Assembly (NCBI RefSeq): GCF_016862575.1
Contig: NZ_BONF01000019.1
Coordinates: forward strand, 62,001-126,000
Length of the DNA stretch: 64,000 nt
Source of the DNA: Catellatospora bangladeshensis
Lineage (GTDB): Bacteria; Actinomycetota; Actinomycetes; Mycobacteriales; Micromonosporaceae
Direction of reading: 5' to 3'
The notes under the pieces are model-generated. The model saw only the letters and a list, made by a program, of their open reading frames with translations, searched no databases and was not told the origin of the DNA. Positions 43,061 to 50,776 of this stretch are shown here, piece by piece (the first letter of the stretch is position 1; every line of letters starts with the position of its first letter). The position numbers and the translations under genes were made by a program.

Positions 43061-43792
43061 ATGGGGCCCGTGTGGGACCTGACGATCAATCTGCTGGCGA
43101 GCGCCATCGCCGGCGCGGCGGTGTGGCTGACCCAGTACGCGCTGCGCCGGCGGCGGCTGCACCGGATGCGCACGTTCTTCGGGCTGGCCGCGGAGGCGCC
43201 GTGCGTGTTCTTCGTGTCGCGGCACGCGTCGTCGCCGCACCCGAACAGCGTGCACCGGGCGGACATGGGTGCGCTGCTGGAGCTGGCGGTCATCGCGCGT
43301 GACTGCGGCAGCCGCCCGCAGATCGCGTCGTTCGAGGACCGGCCGCTGGGCCTGGGCGAGCTGACCGAGTTCAGCGTGGGCGGGCCGACGTTCAACCCGC
43401 GCACCGAGAGCCACCTGCGGCGGATGCTGCCGGGCGTGGACGTCAGCGGGACCAGCCCGAGACCGCTCACGTTCACCATCGGCGGCCAGGTGTACGAGTG
43501 CAAGCCGGGGCGCGTCGAGTACGTGCTGGTGGCTCGGGTGTTCGGGCCGAACGGCGGGCGGCCGGTGTTCGTGCTGTGCGGGCAGACCGCGCTGTCGAAC
43601 CAGGCCGGGGCACGGCACCTGCGGGCGGAGTACGCGCAGCTCGGCAAGACCTACGGCGACCGCCCGTTCAGCCTGATGCTGCGGGTGGTGGACACCGACG
43701 CGTACGGCCCCGCCGTCGTCGACCAGATCACCGACGTCACCGCCGACGCCACCACTCCCCTGCCGCAGCCCCAGGAGCCCGCCGCCGCTTGA
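43061..43792 (+). CDS. Conserved membrane-anchored protein, unknown function
   Basis: A 243-residue protein. One N-terminal membrane helix (LTINLLASAIAGAAVWLTQY) is followed by RRRRLHR, giving a cytosolic domain of about 200 residues with ordered alpha/beta character: APCVFFVSRHASSPHPNSVH, LLELAVIARDCG, YVLVARVF and RPVFVLCGQTALSNQAGARH. The VF-Gly-Gln-Thr/Ala pattern suggests a Rossmann-like or nucleoside-deoxyribosyltransferase-like fold, but I cannot assign a family. The start is ATG 43061 (GTG 43070 is possible). It lies 53 bp after the VWA gene on the same strand, so it may belong to the MoxR run. Its stop codon lies within a long hairpin repeat. Confidence 0.75.
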   Translation: MGPVWDLTINLLASAIAGAAVWLTQYALRRRRLHRMRTFFGLAAEAPCVFFVSRHASSPHPNSVHRADMGALLELAVIARDCGSRPQIASFEDRPLGLGELTEFSVGGPTFNPRTESHLRRMLPGVDVSGTSPRPLTFTIGGQVYECKPGRVEYVLVARVFGPNGGRPVFVLCGQTALSNQAGARHLRAEYAQLGKTYGDRPFSLMLRVVDTDAYGPAVVDQITDVTADATTPLPQPQEPAAA

Positions 43793-43868
43793 TCATCCGA
43801 CTTGCCTGGCACCTGGGCGTACCCGCACTCATGATTCGCCCACCTGCCAGGCAAGTTGGACGATCAAG
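43788..43868. repeat. Long hairpin with 32-bp arms
   Basis: Arms 43788-43819 and 43837-43868 pair at 28 of 32 positions around a 17-nt spacer. The left arm contains the TGA stop (43790-43792) of the preceding gene. It sits between convergent genes, followed by a separate terminator. Confidence 0.85.
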
Positions 43869-43905
43869 CCGTCCCCGGCCACGATCTCGGGGTAGTGGGT
43901 CGGGT

Positions 43906-43944
43906 GCCGGGCTCCCACCGCGTCGTGGCGGGAGCCCGGCTTTT
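43906..43944 (+). terminator. Intrinsic terminator between convergent genes
   Basis: GCCGGGCTCCC (43906-43916) pairs with GGGAGCCCGGC (43930-43940), followed by TTTT. The U-run favours the plus strand, but the stem can also serve the minus-strand ThuA gene ending at 43951. Confidence 0.8.
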
Positions 43945-43950
43945 GCCGGG

Positions 43951-45276
43951 TCAGGGCTGCTGGACCAGGCGGAACGACTGGGCGCCGGTGCCGTTGCAGG
44001 TGTACTGCACGAGCTGGACGCTGTCGGCGGTGGACGCGGCGGGCACGTCCAGGCACTTGCCGCTGTTGCGGTTGACCAGGTGATACCAGCCGCTGCCCTC
44101 GGCGACCGGGAGCCACTGCTGGTTGTTGCCGGCGCTGTAGGTCCACAGCTGGATCGGCGCGTTGTCGGCGGTGGACACGTTGGTCACGTCCAGCGACCGG
44201 GTCGCGTTGAGCCGGATGTTCACCCGGGTGTACCCGCCGCTGGTGGGCTGGAACTGGTACTGCTGCGCCTGCGAGTTGTTGCAGGTGTACTGCTGGATGG
44301 CGGTGCCGTTGGCGGACCCGGCGGCGCGCGCGTCGACGCACTTGCCGCTGGTCTTGTTGACGACGCTGTACCAGGCGGTGGGCGAGATCGGCCCGGTGGG
44401 CGCCGACGGCGAGGGCGAGGCGGGCACGCTCGGGCTGGGGTTGGCCGTCGCGCCGCCCAGCCACAGCAGGCCGTCGATCAGCCAGCGGTTCTGCGTCTCG
44501 CTGGCGAACGTCGAGGACAGCCGGGTGTTGGTGTTGTAGTTCATCGCGTTGTGGCCGAAGTTGGCGTACAGCATCCGGTAGTCGCGGTTGGTCCAGATGA
44601 TCGGGTGGTAGCCGCTGTACCAGGTCTGGTTCGGGTCGGTGCCGACCGGGTAGGACGCCGGGTCGATCGACGCCAGGATGTCGATCCTGGGGTTCTGCCG
44701 CAGGTCGTTGCGCCAGGAGTACCACTCGCTGACCGCGGAGCCGAACGTCGCGGGCAGCCGGACCGTGGACGGGTGGGTGCGGTTCTCGGTGCGCAGGGTG
44801 ACCGCGGTCGGCCCCCAGGTGTTCGACACGAACGCGCCGGTGCCCAGGAACGTGTTGTAGTACCAGCTCCACGTGTTCGGGTCGGTGTTGAACGCGGTGA
44901 CGTGGAAGCCCATCCACGCGCCGCCGTTGCTCATGTACTGCTGGAACGCCGCGCGCCGGTCCGCGGGCGGGGCGTCGTCCAGGAACATGATCACCTTGTA
45001 CTGGGCCAGGTGCGTGGCGTTGAGCCGGCTCCAGTCGGTGGTCGCCTCCCAGGTGAAGTTGTTCTGCGCCGCAGCCTGCGGGAACCAGGTCAGCGCCTCC
45101 TTGTCGAAGTCGATGTGGGCGGCGTCCCAGGTGCCGTTGTAGAAGGCGAGCACCTTGAAGGCGGGCGCGGCCTGCGCCGGGCGCTGTCCGGCGACCAGGC
45201 CGGTGGCCAGCACGGCGAGCAGCGCGACGGCGGCGGCCAGCCACCAGCGCACGGCGGGCAGGATGGATCGAGACAC
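43951..45276 (-). CDS. Secreted ThuA-domain protein with ricin-B lectin domain
   Basis: A 441-residue extracellular protein. Signal peptide about 1-36 (WWLAAAVALLAVLATGLVAG); a ThuA/trehalose-utilisation-like glutamine-amidotransferase-fold domain at about 38-275 (FKVLAFYNGTWDAAHIDFDK; GAWMGFHVTAF; MLYANFGHNAMNYNT); a Ser/Pro linker; and a ricin-B (CBM13-type) lectin at about 300-441 with QxW-like repeats (NNSQAQQYQF, GNNQQWLPV, GTGAQSFRL). The lectin closely matches the C-terminal domain of the GH64 protein at 50777. ThuA relatives isomerise or hydrolyse 3-keto sugars or bind sugars. The protein probably handles a surface polysaccharide. Confidence 0.9.
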   Translation of the reverse strand: MSRSILPAVRWWLAAAVALLAVLATGLVAGQRPAQAAPAFKVLAFYNGTWDAAHIDFDKEALTWFPQAAAQNNFTWEATTDWSRLNATHLAQYKVIMFLDDAPPADRRAAFQQYMSNGGAWMGFHVTAFNTDPNTWSWYYNTFLGTGAFVSNTWGPTAVTLRTENRTHPSTVRLPATFGSAVSEWYSWRNDLRQNPRIDILASIDPASYPVGTDPNQTWYSGYHPIIWTNRDYRMLYANFGHNAMNYNTNTRLSSTFASETQNRWLIDGLLWLGGATANPSPSVPASPSPSAPTGPISPTAWYSVVNKTSGKCVDARAAGSANGTAIQQYTCNNSQAQQYQFQPTSGGYTRVNIRLNATRSLDVTNVSTADNAPIQLWTYSAGNNQQWLPVAEGSGWYHLVNRNSGKCLDVPAASTADSVQLVQYTCNGTGAQSFRLVQQP

Positions 45277-45445
45277 GACGTGTCCTCCGTTTCGTCATGA
45301 CGTGGCAAGACGGGTCCTGCCCCACCAGGCGAGACCTGGAAGAAACCGTCCGGTAAACATTCTTAACTGACGATGGACCAATAGGCAAGACGGTTCACCT
45401 AATGGCCGGCTTCCCGCTCGTTTAATAAATGAGTACGCTGCTTTT
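45277..45445. promoter_or_regulatory. Divergent promoter region, ThuA gene / antitoxin gene
   Basis: A 169-bp gap with several A/T-rich tracts unusual for this genome (GTAAACATTCTTAAC near 45354-45368; TTTAATAAATGAG near 45421-45433). The latter ends about 13 nt before the antitoxin ATG, which has no ribosome site, so a start close to the codon is likely. No palindrome with clear VapB-operator form was identified. Confidence 0.4.
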
Positions 45446-45742
45446 ATGAATAGCGAGCCCGTGGACCCTCCGGAGACCACTGAACGGCGGGTCAAGTCCT
45501 ACAGCCTGCCCACCGAGCTGGCCGAATACGTTGAGCGCAAGGCCGGCCGCCGGGGCGCCTCGGCCTACATCAGCAACCTGATCGCGGCCGACCGGCACCG
45601 GGACCTCGTCCGCCAGGAGCTCGCCGAGTTCGGGTACACCGGCGACCTGGCGATCACCGACGAAGGCCGCGCCCGCGCCCGCCGGCGCCTCGACCGGCAC
45701 GCCGCGAGCAAGGCGGCCCGGTCCGGCCGGCAGGCCGCGTGA
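45446..45742 (+). CDS. Antitoxin-like DNA-binding protein (VapB-type)
   Basis: A 98-residue basic protein: RVKSYSLPTELAEYVERKAG (about 12-31) is a ribbon-helix-helix-like start and RRGASAYISNLIAADRHRDL completes it; the C-terminus (RARARRRLDRHAASKAARSG) is positively charged and probably disordered, as in antitoxins that fold on toxin binding. It overlaps the PIN-type gene by 4 nt (GTGA), which is the usual coupling of VapBC-like toxin-antitoxin pairs. It likely binds its own promoter together with the toxin. Confidence 0.72.
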   Translation: MNSEPVDPPETTERRVKSYSLPTELAEYVERKAGRRGASAYISNLIAADRHRDLVRQELAEFGYTGDLAITDEGRARARRRLDRHAASKAARSGRQAA

Positions 45743-46140
45743 ACGTCGGGCTCGTCTTCGACACCAGCGCGCTGCTCGCCCACGTCCGCCCGGAACGGCT
45801 CTCGGCGGGCGAACTCATCGGCGAGGTCGCCGAGAACGGCGACCTCGTGGGCGTACCCGTGCTCGCCGTGCTGGACGCCCTGGCGCAGCTCAAGCAGGAC
45901 GACCGTGCCCGGCTGGAGCGGCTGGTCGGCGGCGACAGCCACACGATCGCCGTACTCCCCCTCACCGCCGACGACGTGCTGGAGGTCCACCGGGTGGCCT
46001 CGCTCATCGCCGGTGGCTGGGGAGCCGCCCAGGCGGTGGTCACGGCCAACCGGCGCGAGGTGCTGCTCGCCACGACCATGCCTGCCGACCTCGGCATCGG
46101 CGTGGTCATCCACGCCGACGACGTGGACGTCCTTTCCTGA
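45739..46140 (+). CDS. PIN-like toxin (VapC-type)
   Basis: A 133-residue protein starting at GTG 45739. LVFDTSALLAHVRPE (about 5-19) carries the first conserved Asp of PIN-domain ribonucleases; VAENGDLVGVPVLAVLDALA and AVVTANRREVLLATTMP are in the positions of later conserved blocks, but the acidic cluster is weaker than in canonical VapC. It could therefore be a divergent or inactive PIN protein. Position after an RHH-type antitoxin supports a toxin role, such as cleaving tRNA or rRNA when released. Confidence 0.65.
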   Translation: MNVGLVFDTSALLAHVRPERLSAGELIGEVAENGDLVGVPVLAVLDALAQLKQDDRARLERLVGGDSHTIAVLPLTADDVLEVHRVASLIAGGWGAAQAVVTANRREVLLATTMPADLGIGVVIHADDVDVLS

Positions 46141-46504
46141 GCGGGCGTGGGTCCGGAAGCGCTTCCAGTCATGGCGCCTCCGCAATCGCGCCGCCGTCCG
46201 CCCCCTGGCCGAACCCTGGATGAACATCACCCGATCCGACATTCACCAATGTGGACGGCGGCGTTACACTGGACTGGAAGCGCTCCCGGGAGTCCGGCGA
46301 CAGAGGGCAGTCGCCGGCCAGAGGTCCGGGTGGCACGCGCACGCCTCCAGCGGCGATCGACGCGGGGAATGCGGTGCACGGATCCGGCGATGCCGCCCGT
46401 GACCCCCCGGGAGCGCTTCCAAATTGATCCGCGTACGGGCCGCGGGTCCCCGCACCGCGGGTCAACCTGTGCCCACCGCGCCCAAGAGGAGACACGACCA
46501 CCCC
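46141..46504. promoter_or_regulatory. LacI-gene upstream region with three palindromes
   Basis: No gene is supported in this 364-bp region. It carries three LacI-type sites: GGAAGCGCTTCC (46155-46166, perfect), GGAAGCGCTCCC (46276-46287) and GGGAGCGCTTCC (46409-46420), the last two imperfect. Their spacing (about 121 and 133 bp between neighbours) allows DNA looping by a tetrameric or multiply bound repressor. A promoter probably overlaps the TTACACTGG tract at 46264-46272. Confidence 0.6.
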
Positions 46505-47539
46505 ATGGGGACCCCCCAACCGTCACGGCAACCCACATTGGACGAGGTAGCAGCCCTGGCCGGGGTCTCCCGGTCCGCCGCGTCCCGGGTGATCAACAAT
46601 GCCCCGCACGTGAGCCGGGCCAAGCGCGAGGCCGTCGAGCGCGCCATCGCCGAGCTGGGCTACGTGCCCAACCCGACCGCGCGGGCCCTGGCCACCAGCC
46701 AGGTCGGCTCGGTCGTGTTCGCGATGCCCAACGACGACCCGGCCGCCTTCGGCGACCCGTTCTTCGCCCAGGTGGTACGCGGGGTCAGCGCCGAGCTGGC
46801 CAAGACCGACCTGGAGCTGATGCTGGTCGCGGCCCCGTCCCCGCACGGCCGGGACCGGCTGCGCCGCCTGGTGCGGGCGCGCCGCGCCGACGGCGTGATG
46901 CTGATGGCCCTCAGCGGCGACGACCCGCTCGCCCACCTGCCCGAGGAGACCGGCATCCCGGTGGTCTTCGGCGGCCGCCCGCTGCACGTGCAGCCCCGCT
47001 GGTACGTCGACGTCGACAACCGGGCCAGCGCCCGCCTCGCCGTCGAGCACCTGCTGCGCACCGGCCACCGCCGCATCGCGACGATCACCGGCCCGCTGGA
47101 CACCGACGTGGCGACCGCGCGCCACCACGGCTTCCGTGATGCGATGGCCGAGGCGGGGCTGCCCGCCGACCGCGTCGCGGCCGGCGACTTCACCGAGACC
47201 GGCGGGGCGGCAGCGATGACCCGGCTGCTGGACGCGTTCCCGGATCTGGACGCGGTGTTCGCGGCCAACGACGACATGGCCGCGGGCGCGCTGCGGGTGC
47301 TGCGGGCGCACGGCCGCGACGTGCCGGGCGACGTCGGCGTGATCGGGTTCGACGACCTGCCCGCCGCACTGCACACCGACCCGCAGCTCACCACGATCCA
47401 TCAGCCGATCGAGGCGCTGGGCCGGGAGATGGCGCGGATGCTGGTCGCGCTGCTGGCCGGGGAGCGGCCCTGCCCGATCATCCTCCCGGCCCGGCTGGTG
47501 GAGCGCGACTCCGTCCGCGCCCGCCCGCTGACCGGCTGA
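46505..47539 (+). CDS. LacI family transcriptional regulator
   Basis: A 344-residue repressor from ATG 46505. The LacI helix-turn-helix and hinge helix are clear: TLDEVAALAGVSRSAASRVI (about 11-30), then VPNPTARALATSQVGSVVFA. The rest is a periplasmic-binding-like sugar domain (FGGRPLHVQPRWYVDVDNRA; RIATITGPLDTDVATARHHG; AVFAANDDMAAGALRVL; VGVIGFDD). The upstream palindromes have half-site GGAAGC, so it probably represses itself. Sites near GH3 and GH64 have half-site GAGAGC and may belong to another LacI protein. The inducing sugar is unknown. Confidence 0.92.
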   Translation: MGTPQPSRQPTLDEVAALAGVSRSAASRVINNAPHVSRAKREAVERAIAELGYVPNPTARALATSQVGSVVFAMPNDDPAAFGDPFFAQVVRGVSAELAKTDLELMLVAAPSPHGRDRLRRLVRARRADGVMLMALSGDDPLAHLPEETGIPVVFGGRPLHVQPRWYVDVDNRASARLAVEHLLRTGHRRIATITGPLDTDVATARHHGFRDAMAEAGLPADRVAAGDFTETGGAAAMTRLLDAFPDLDAVFAANDDMAAGALRVLRAHGRDVPGDVGVIGFDDLPAALHTDPQLTTIHQPIEALGREMARMLVALLAGERPCPIILPARLVERDSVRARPLTG

Positions 47540-47590
47540 AAAGGACGGACGGGCCGATGTCGGACCGGTGTTCCAGACTATGACGCGTAT

Positions 47591-47620
47591 GCGGCTCCAG
47601 GGGTACGGCGGTGGAGCCGC
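47591..47620 (+). terminator. Hairpin after the LacI gene
   Basis: GCGGCTCC (47591-47598) pairs with GGAGCCGC (47613-47620), 14-nt loop, no U-run; it separates the regulator from the kinase-fusion gene. Confidence 0.5.
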
Positions 47621-47671
47621 GTCGCTATCCTTACGGCTCGTAGTCAACGATCTTCACTTTCAGGAGGGCGG

Positions 47672-50590
47672 ATGTCCGGTTCGGCCGATGCTCCGACGCC
47701 GAACGTCGCGCCCCTGACGGCCCACGATCCCCGGGCCGCCGGGCCGTACCGGCTGCTCGGCCGGCTGGGCCAGGGCGGGCAGGGCGTCGTCTACCTCGGC
47801 GTGGACGGCGACGAGCGGCGGGTGGCGGTCAAGATGCTCAGCATCGACCTGCGCCAGGACGCTCGCGCGCGGGCCCGCTTCGCCAAGGAGATCGCCGCCG
47901 CGCAGCGCGTGGCGACGTTCTGCACCGCGCAGGTGCTGGAGGCCGAGCTCGACGCCGAGCCGCCGTACGTGGTCAGCGAGTACATCGAGGGCATGACGCT
48001 GCACAGGCACGTGCGCGGCAACGGGCCGCTGTCCGGCAACGCGCTCTACCGCCTGGCCGTGGGCACCGCGACCGCGCTGGCCGCGATCCACCAGGCCGGG
48101 GTGGTGCACTGCGACTTCAAGCCGGACAACGTGATCCTCGGCGGGGACGGCCCGCGCGTCATCGACTTCGGCATCGCCCGCGCGCTCGGCTCGGAGACGA
48201 TGACCGGCAACGTGATGGGCACCGTGCCGTACATGGCGCCGGAGCGCTTCAGCAACGTCGACGTCGGCCCGAGCTGCGACGTGTTCGGCTGGGCGGCGAC
48301 CATGGCGTTCGCATCCTCGGGCCGGGGCCCGTTCGGGCACGACTCGATGGCGACCGTGATGGCGCGGGTGCTGCACGAGGAGCCGGACCTGAGCAACCTG
48401 TCGGGGCCGCTGCTGGGCCTGGTGCAGGAGTGCCTGGCCAAGGACCAGCACGCCCGCCCGACCGCCGAGCAGGTGCTGCTGCGGCTGCTGGGCCACGGGG
48501 CGGTGCCGCTGAACGCCGCGCTGCGCGAGGGCAGCGACGCCGCGACCGCCGTGGCCGTGCCCGCGCCGCCGCCGACCCTTCCGGCGAGCCCGCCCACGAT
48601 CACCGCACAGCCGGTCTCCCCCGCCCCGCCGACGCAGACCGCGCCGCGACTGCCGGTGGACCCGCGCACCGCTGCCGCCACGGCGGCCGACCCGCGCCGG
48701 ACCGCGCCCGACTTCGGCGCCGTCACCCCGCCGGTGCCGCCGACCCGCCAGGACGTGGCCGGTCCGGGCACCACGGCCGGCCCGACGGTGCCCGCGCCGC
48801 GCGGTCCCGAGCCGGTCGGCCCGCAGCCGCCGCGCCGCCGTCGCCGCTGGCCGGTCGCGGTCGCCGCGCTGCTCACCGTGGCGTTGGCCGCGGGCGGTTA
48901 CCTGTACGGGCGCTACGGCGGCGGCTTCGGCCCGACGGACTGCGTACGCCTGGACGTGGTCTCCTCCACGGAGAAGAACGTGCAGGTCGAGAAGCTGGCC
49001 CGGCGCTACAACGACAGCGGCCGGTCCTACGGCGGCGAGTGCGCGCAGATCAGCGTGCACGGCCTGACCTCCGGCCAGGCGATGGAGGCGCTCGCCGGAA
49101 ACTGGGCCGAGGTCGCGGGCAACCGCATCCCCGAGCCGCAGGTCTGGCTGCCGACCTCGACGCTGTGGACCGGGCAGCTGGAGCTGCTGGACCGGGCGAA
49201 CAAGCGCGCCCCGCAGACGCCGGGCGGCGCCGAGTTCCCGTCGATCGCCAACAGCCCGCTGGTCATCGCGATGCCCGCGGCGAAGGCGGCGCAGGTGAAG
49301 CAGCGCGGCCCGCTGGGCTGGGGCGACATCCTGGGCATGTCGGGCGAGCAGGGCTGGGCGTCGTTCGGGAAGCCGGAGTGGGGCCGGTTCACCTTCGGCA
49401 AGGACAACCCGAACCTGTCCACCTCGGGCCTGGCGGCCACGATCGCGGCGTACTACGCGGCGTCGAACAGCTCCAGCGACCTGACCGAGGCCGACATCCG
49501 CAACTCCGACGTGACCCGGTTCGTGCGGCGGATCGAGGCCAACGTGTCGCACTACAGCGACGACGTGGTCGATCTGCTGCGCTCGCTGGCGGCCGTCGAC
49601 CTGTCCACGGTGGAGGGCGCCGCCGCGTCCGACCTGAGCGCGATCGTGACCCAGGAGGAGCTGGTCTACCTCTACAACCAGGGCGAGCTGAGCCCCACCC
49701 CGGGTAAGAAGCCGAACGAGCCGCTCGTCGCGCTCTACCCGAAGGAGGGCACGTTCAACCTGGACCACCCGTACGTGGTGCTGCCCCGGGCGAGCGCCGA
49801 GCAGAAGCGCGGCGCCGCGGACTTCCTGGCGTTCCTGCAGGAGCCCGCGCAGCAGGCGGAGTTCGAGGCGATCGGCTTCCGCAACCACGAGATGGTGGCT
49901 TCGAAGGACCTCATCGCGACGGTCGGCGGCCAGGAGGCGGCGCAGAAGTACTTCGAGCCGCCCGCACCGGGGGTGGTGCAGGCGATCAAGGCGAACTGGG
50001 CGACGCTGCGCAAGAAGGCCAACATCCTGATGGCGGTGGACGTCTCCGGTTCGATGACGGCCAATCAGGTCAACGGGCGCACCCGGCTGGAGGTGGCCGT
50101 CGAGGCGGCCTCGGACGGCATCGCGCTGCTCAACAGCGAGGACCGGGTGGGGCTGTGGGCGTTCTCGTCCCGGCAGGGCGGTGACCGGCTGCCCTACCGG
50201 GTGCAGCATCCGCTGTCGAAGCTGGACACGGCCGCGTACACGGCCAAGCTGCGGGCCATGAAGCCGGGCGGGCAGACCGCGCTCTACGCCACGGTGCGCG
50301 CCGCGCACGACTACATGCTCGCCAACTACGACCGCACCCGGGTCAACGCGGTGGTCGTGCTGACCGACGGCGAGAACGAGTACCCGGCCGACAACGACCT
50401 CAACAAGCTGCTGAAGGACATCGCGCTGGACCCGGACAAGCCGGTGAAGGTGTTCTGCATCGCGTTCGACAAGGCCTCCGACCTGAAGACGCTGCAGGCC
50501 ATCGCGAAGGCGAGCGCCGGCAAGACCTTCAACGCGCAGGACCCGACCATGCTCGACGAGACGTTCGTGAAGCTGCTCAGCAGCTTCTGA
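47672..50590 (+). CDS. Ser/Thr kinase - membrane helix - solute-binding - VWA fusion protein
   Basis: A 972-residue signalling protein with four parts. (1) A Hanks-type kinase at about 24-285: LGQGGQGVV (32-40), catalytic Lys54, HCDFKPDN at 146-153 (HCD where HRD is usual), DFG 165-167, APE 189-191. (2) A Pro/Thr-rich juxtamembrane stretch and one membrane helix near 393-413. (3) An extracellular solute-binding-protein-like domain, about 419-770 (VRLDVVSSTEKNVQVEKLAR; LPTSTLWTGQLELL). (4) A VWA domain from about 785 with intact MIDAS DVSGS (Asp790) and VVVLTDGENEY. Solute-binding plus VWA modules exist alone in actinomycetes; joining them to a cytosolic kinase makes a receptor. GGAGG precedes the ATG by 5 nt. 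Confidence 0.9.
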   Translation: MSGSADAPTPNVAPLTAHDPRAAGPYRLLGRLGQGGQGVVYLGVDGDERRVAVKMLSIDLRQDARARARFAKEIAAAQRVATFCTAQVLEAELDAEPPYVVSEYIEGMTLHRHVRGNGPLSGNALYRLAVGTATALAAIHQAGVVHCDFKPDNVILGGDGPRVIDFGIARALGSETMTGNVMGTVPYMAPERFSNVDVGPSCDVFGWAATMAFASSGRGPFGHDSMATVMARVLHEEPDLSNLSGPLLGLVQECLAKDQHARPTAEQVLLRLLGHGAVPLNAALREGSDAATAVAVPAPPPTLPASPPTITAQPVSPAPPTQTAPRLPVDPRTAAATAADPRRTAPDFGAVTPPVPPTRQDVAGPGTTAGPTVPAPRGPEPVGPQPPRRRRRWPVAVAALLTVALAAGGYLYGRYGGGFGPTDCVRLDVVSSTEKNVQVEKLARRYNDSGRSYGGECAQISVHGLTSGQAMEALAGNWAEVAGNRIPEPQVWLPTSTLWTGQLELLDRANKRAPQTPGGAEFPSIANSPLVIAMPAAKAAQVKQRGPLGWGDILGMSGEQGWASFGKPEWGRFTFGKDNPNLSTSGLAATIAAYYAASNSSSDLTEADIRNSDVTRFVRRIEANVSHYSDDVVDLLRSLAAVDLSTVEGAAASDLSAIVTQEELVYLYNQGELSPTPGKKPNEPLVALYPKEGTFNLDHPYVVLPRASAEQKRGAADFLAFLQEPAQQAEFEAIGFRNHEMVASKDLIATVGGQEAAQKYFEPPAPGVVQAIKANWATLRKKANILMAVDVSGSMTANQVNGRTRLEVAVEAASDGIALLNSEDRVGLWAFSSRQGGDRLPYRVQHPLSKLDTAAYTAKLRAMKPGGQTALYATVRAAHDYMLANYDRTRVNAVVVLTDGENEYPADNDLNKLLKDIALDPDKPVKVFCIAFDKASDLKTLQAIAKASAGKTFNAQDPTMLDETFVKLLSSF

Positions 50591-50610
50591 CCAGCAGTGG
50601 CACAGCGGGA

Positions 50611-50640
50611 CGCCCACGTCCATTGACGGTGGGCGTTTCG
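50611..50640 (+). terminator. Intrinsic terminator after the kinase-fusion gene
   Basis: CGCCCAC (50611-50617) pairs with GTGGGCG (50629-50635), followed by TTTCG. Confidence 0.75.
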
Positions 50641-50652
50641 TGGCCGTAACGT

Positions 50653-50682
50653 GAGAGCGCTCTCTGGACGAGAGCGCTCTCG
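50653..50682 (+). promoter_or_regulatory. Tandem LacI-type operators upstream of the GH64 gene
   Basis: GAGAGCGCTCTC (50653-50664) and CGAGAGCGCTCTCG (50669-50682) are both perfect palindromes whose centres are 17 bp apart. The core equals that of the GH3 operator at 29994-30009, pointing to a common regulator. Confidence 0.75.
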
Positions 50683-50776
50683 CAGCCGGGCCCGCTGCGA
50701 GCAGCGAACACCCGCCCGGCAAGCCCACCGGGCGGCGCCCTGAACCCCGTCCCACTCCCGGAAGCGAGGGCTCTTC

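Noticed and set aside
46141-46504. Coding frame extending the LacI gene upstream to 46424
   Set aside because: The added residues lack conservation and include the third operator; ATG 46505 gives the normal LacI N-terminus.
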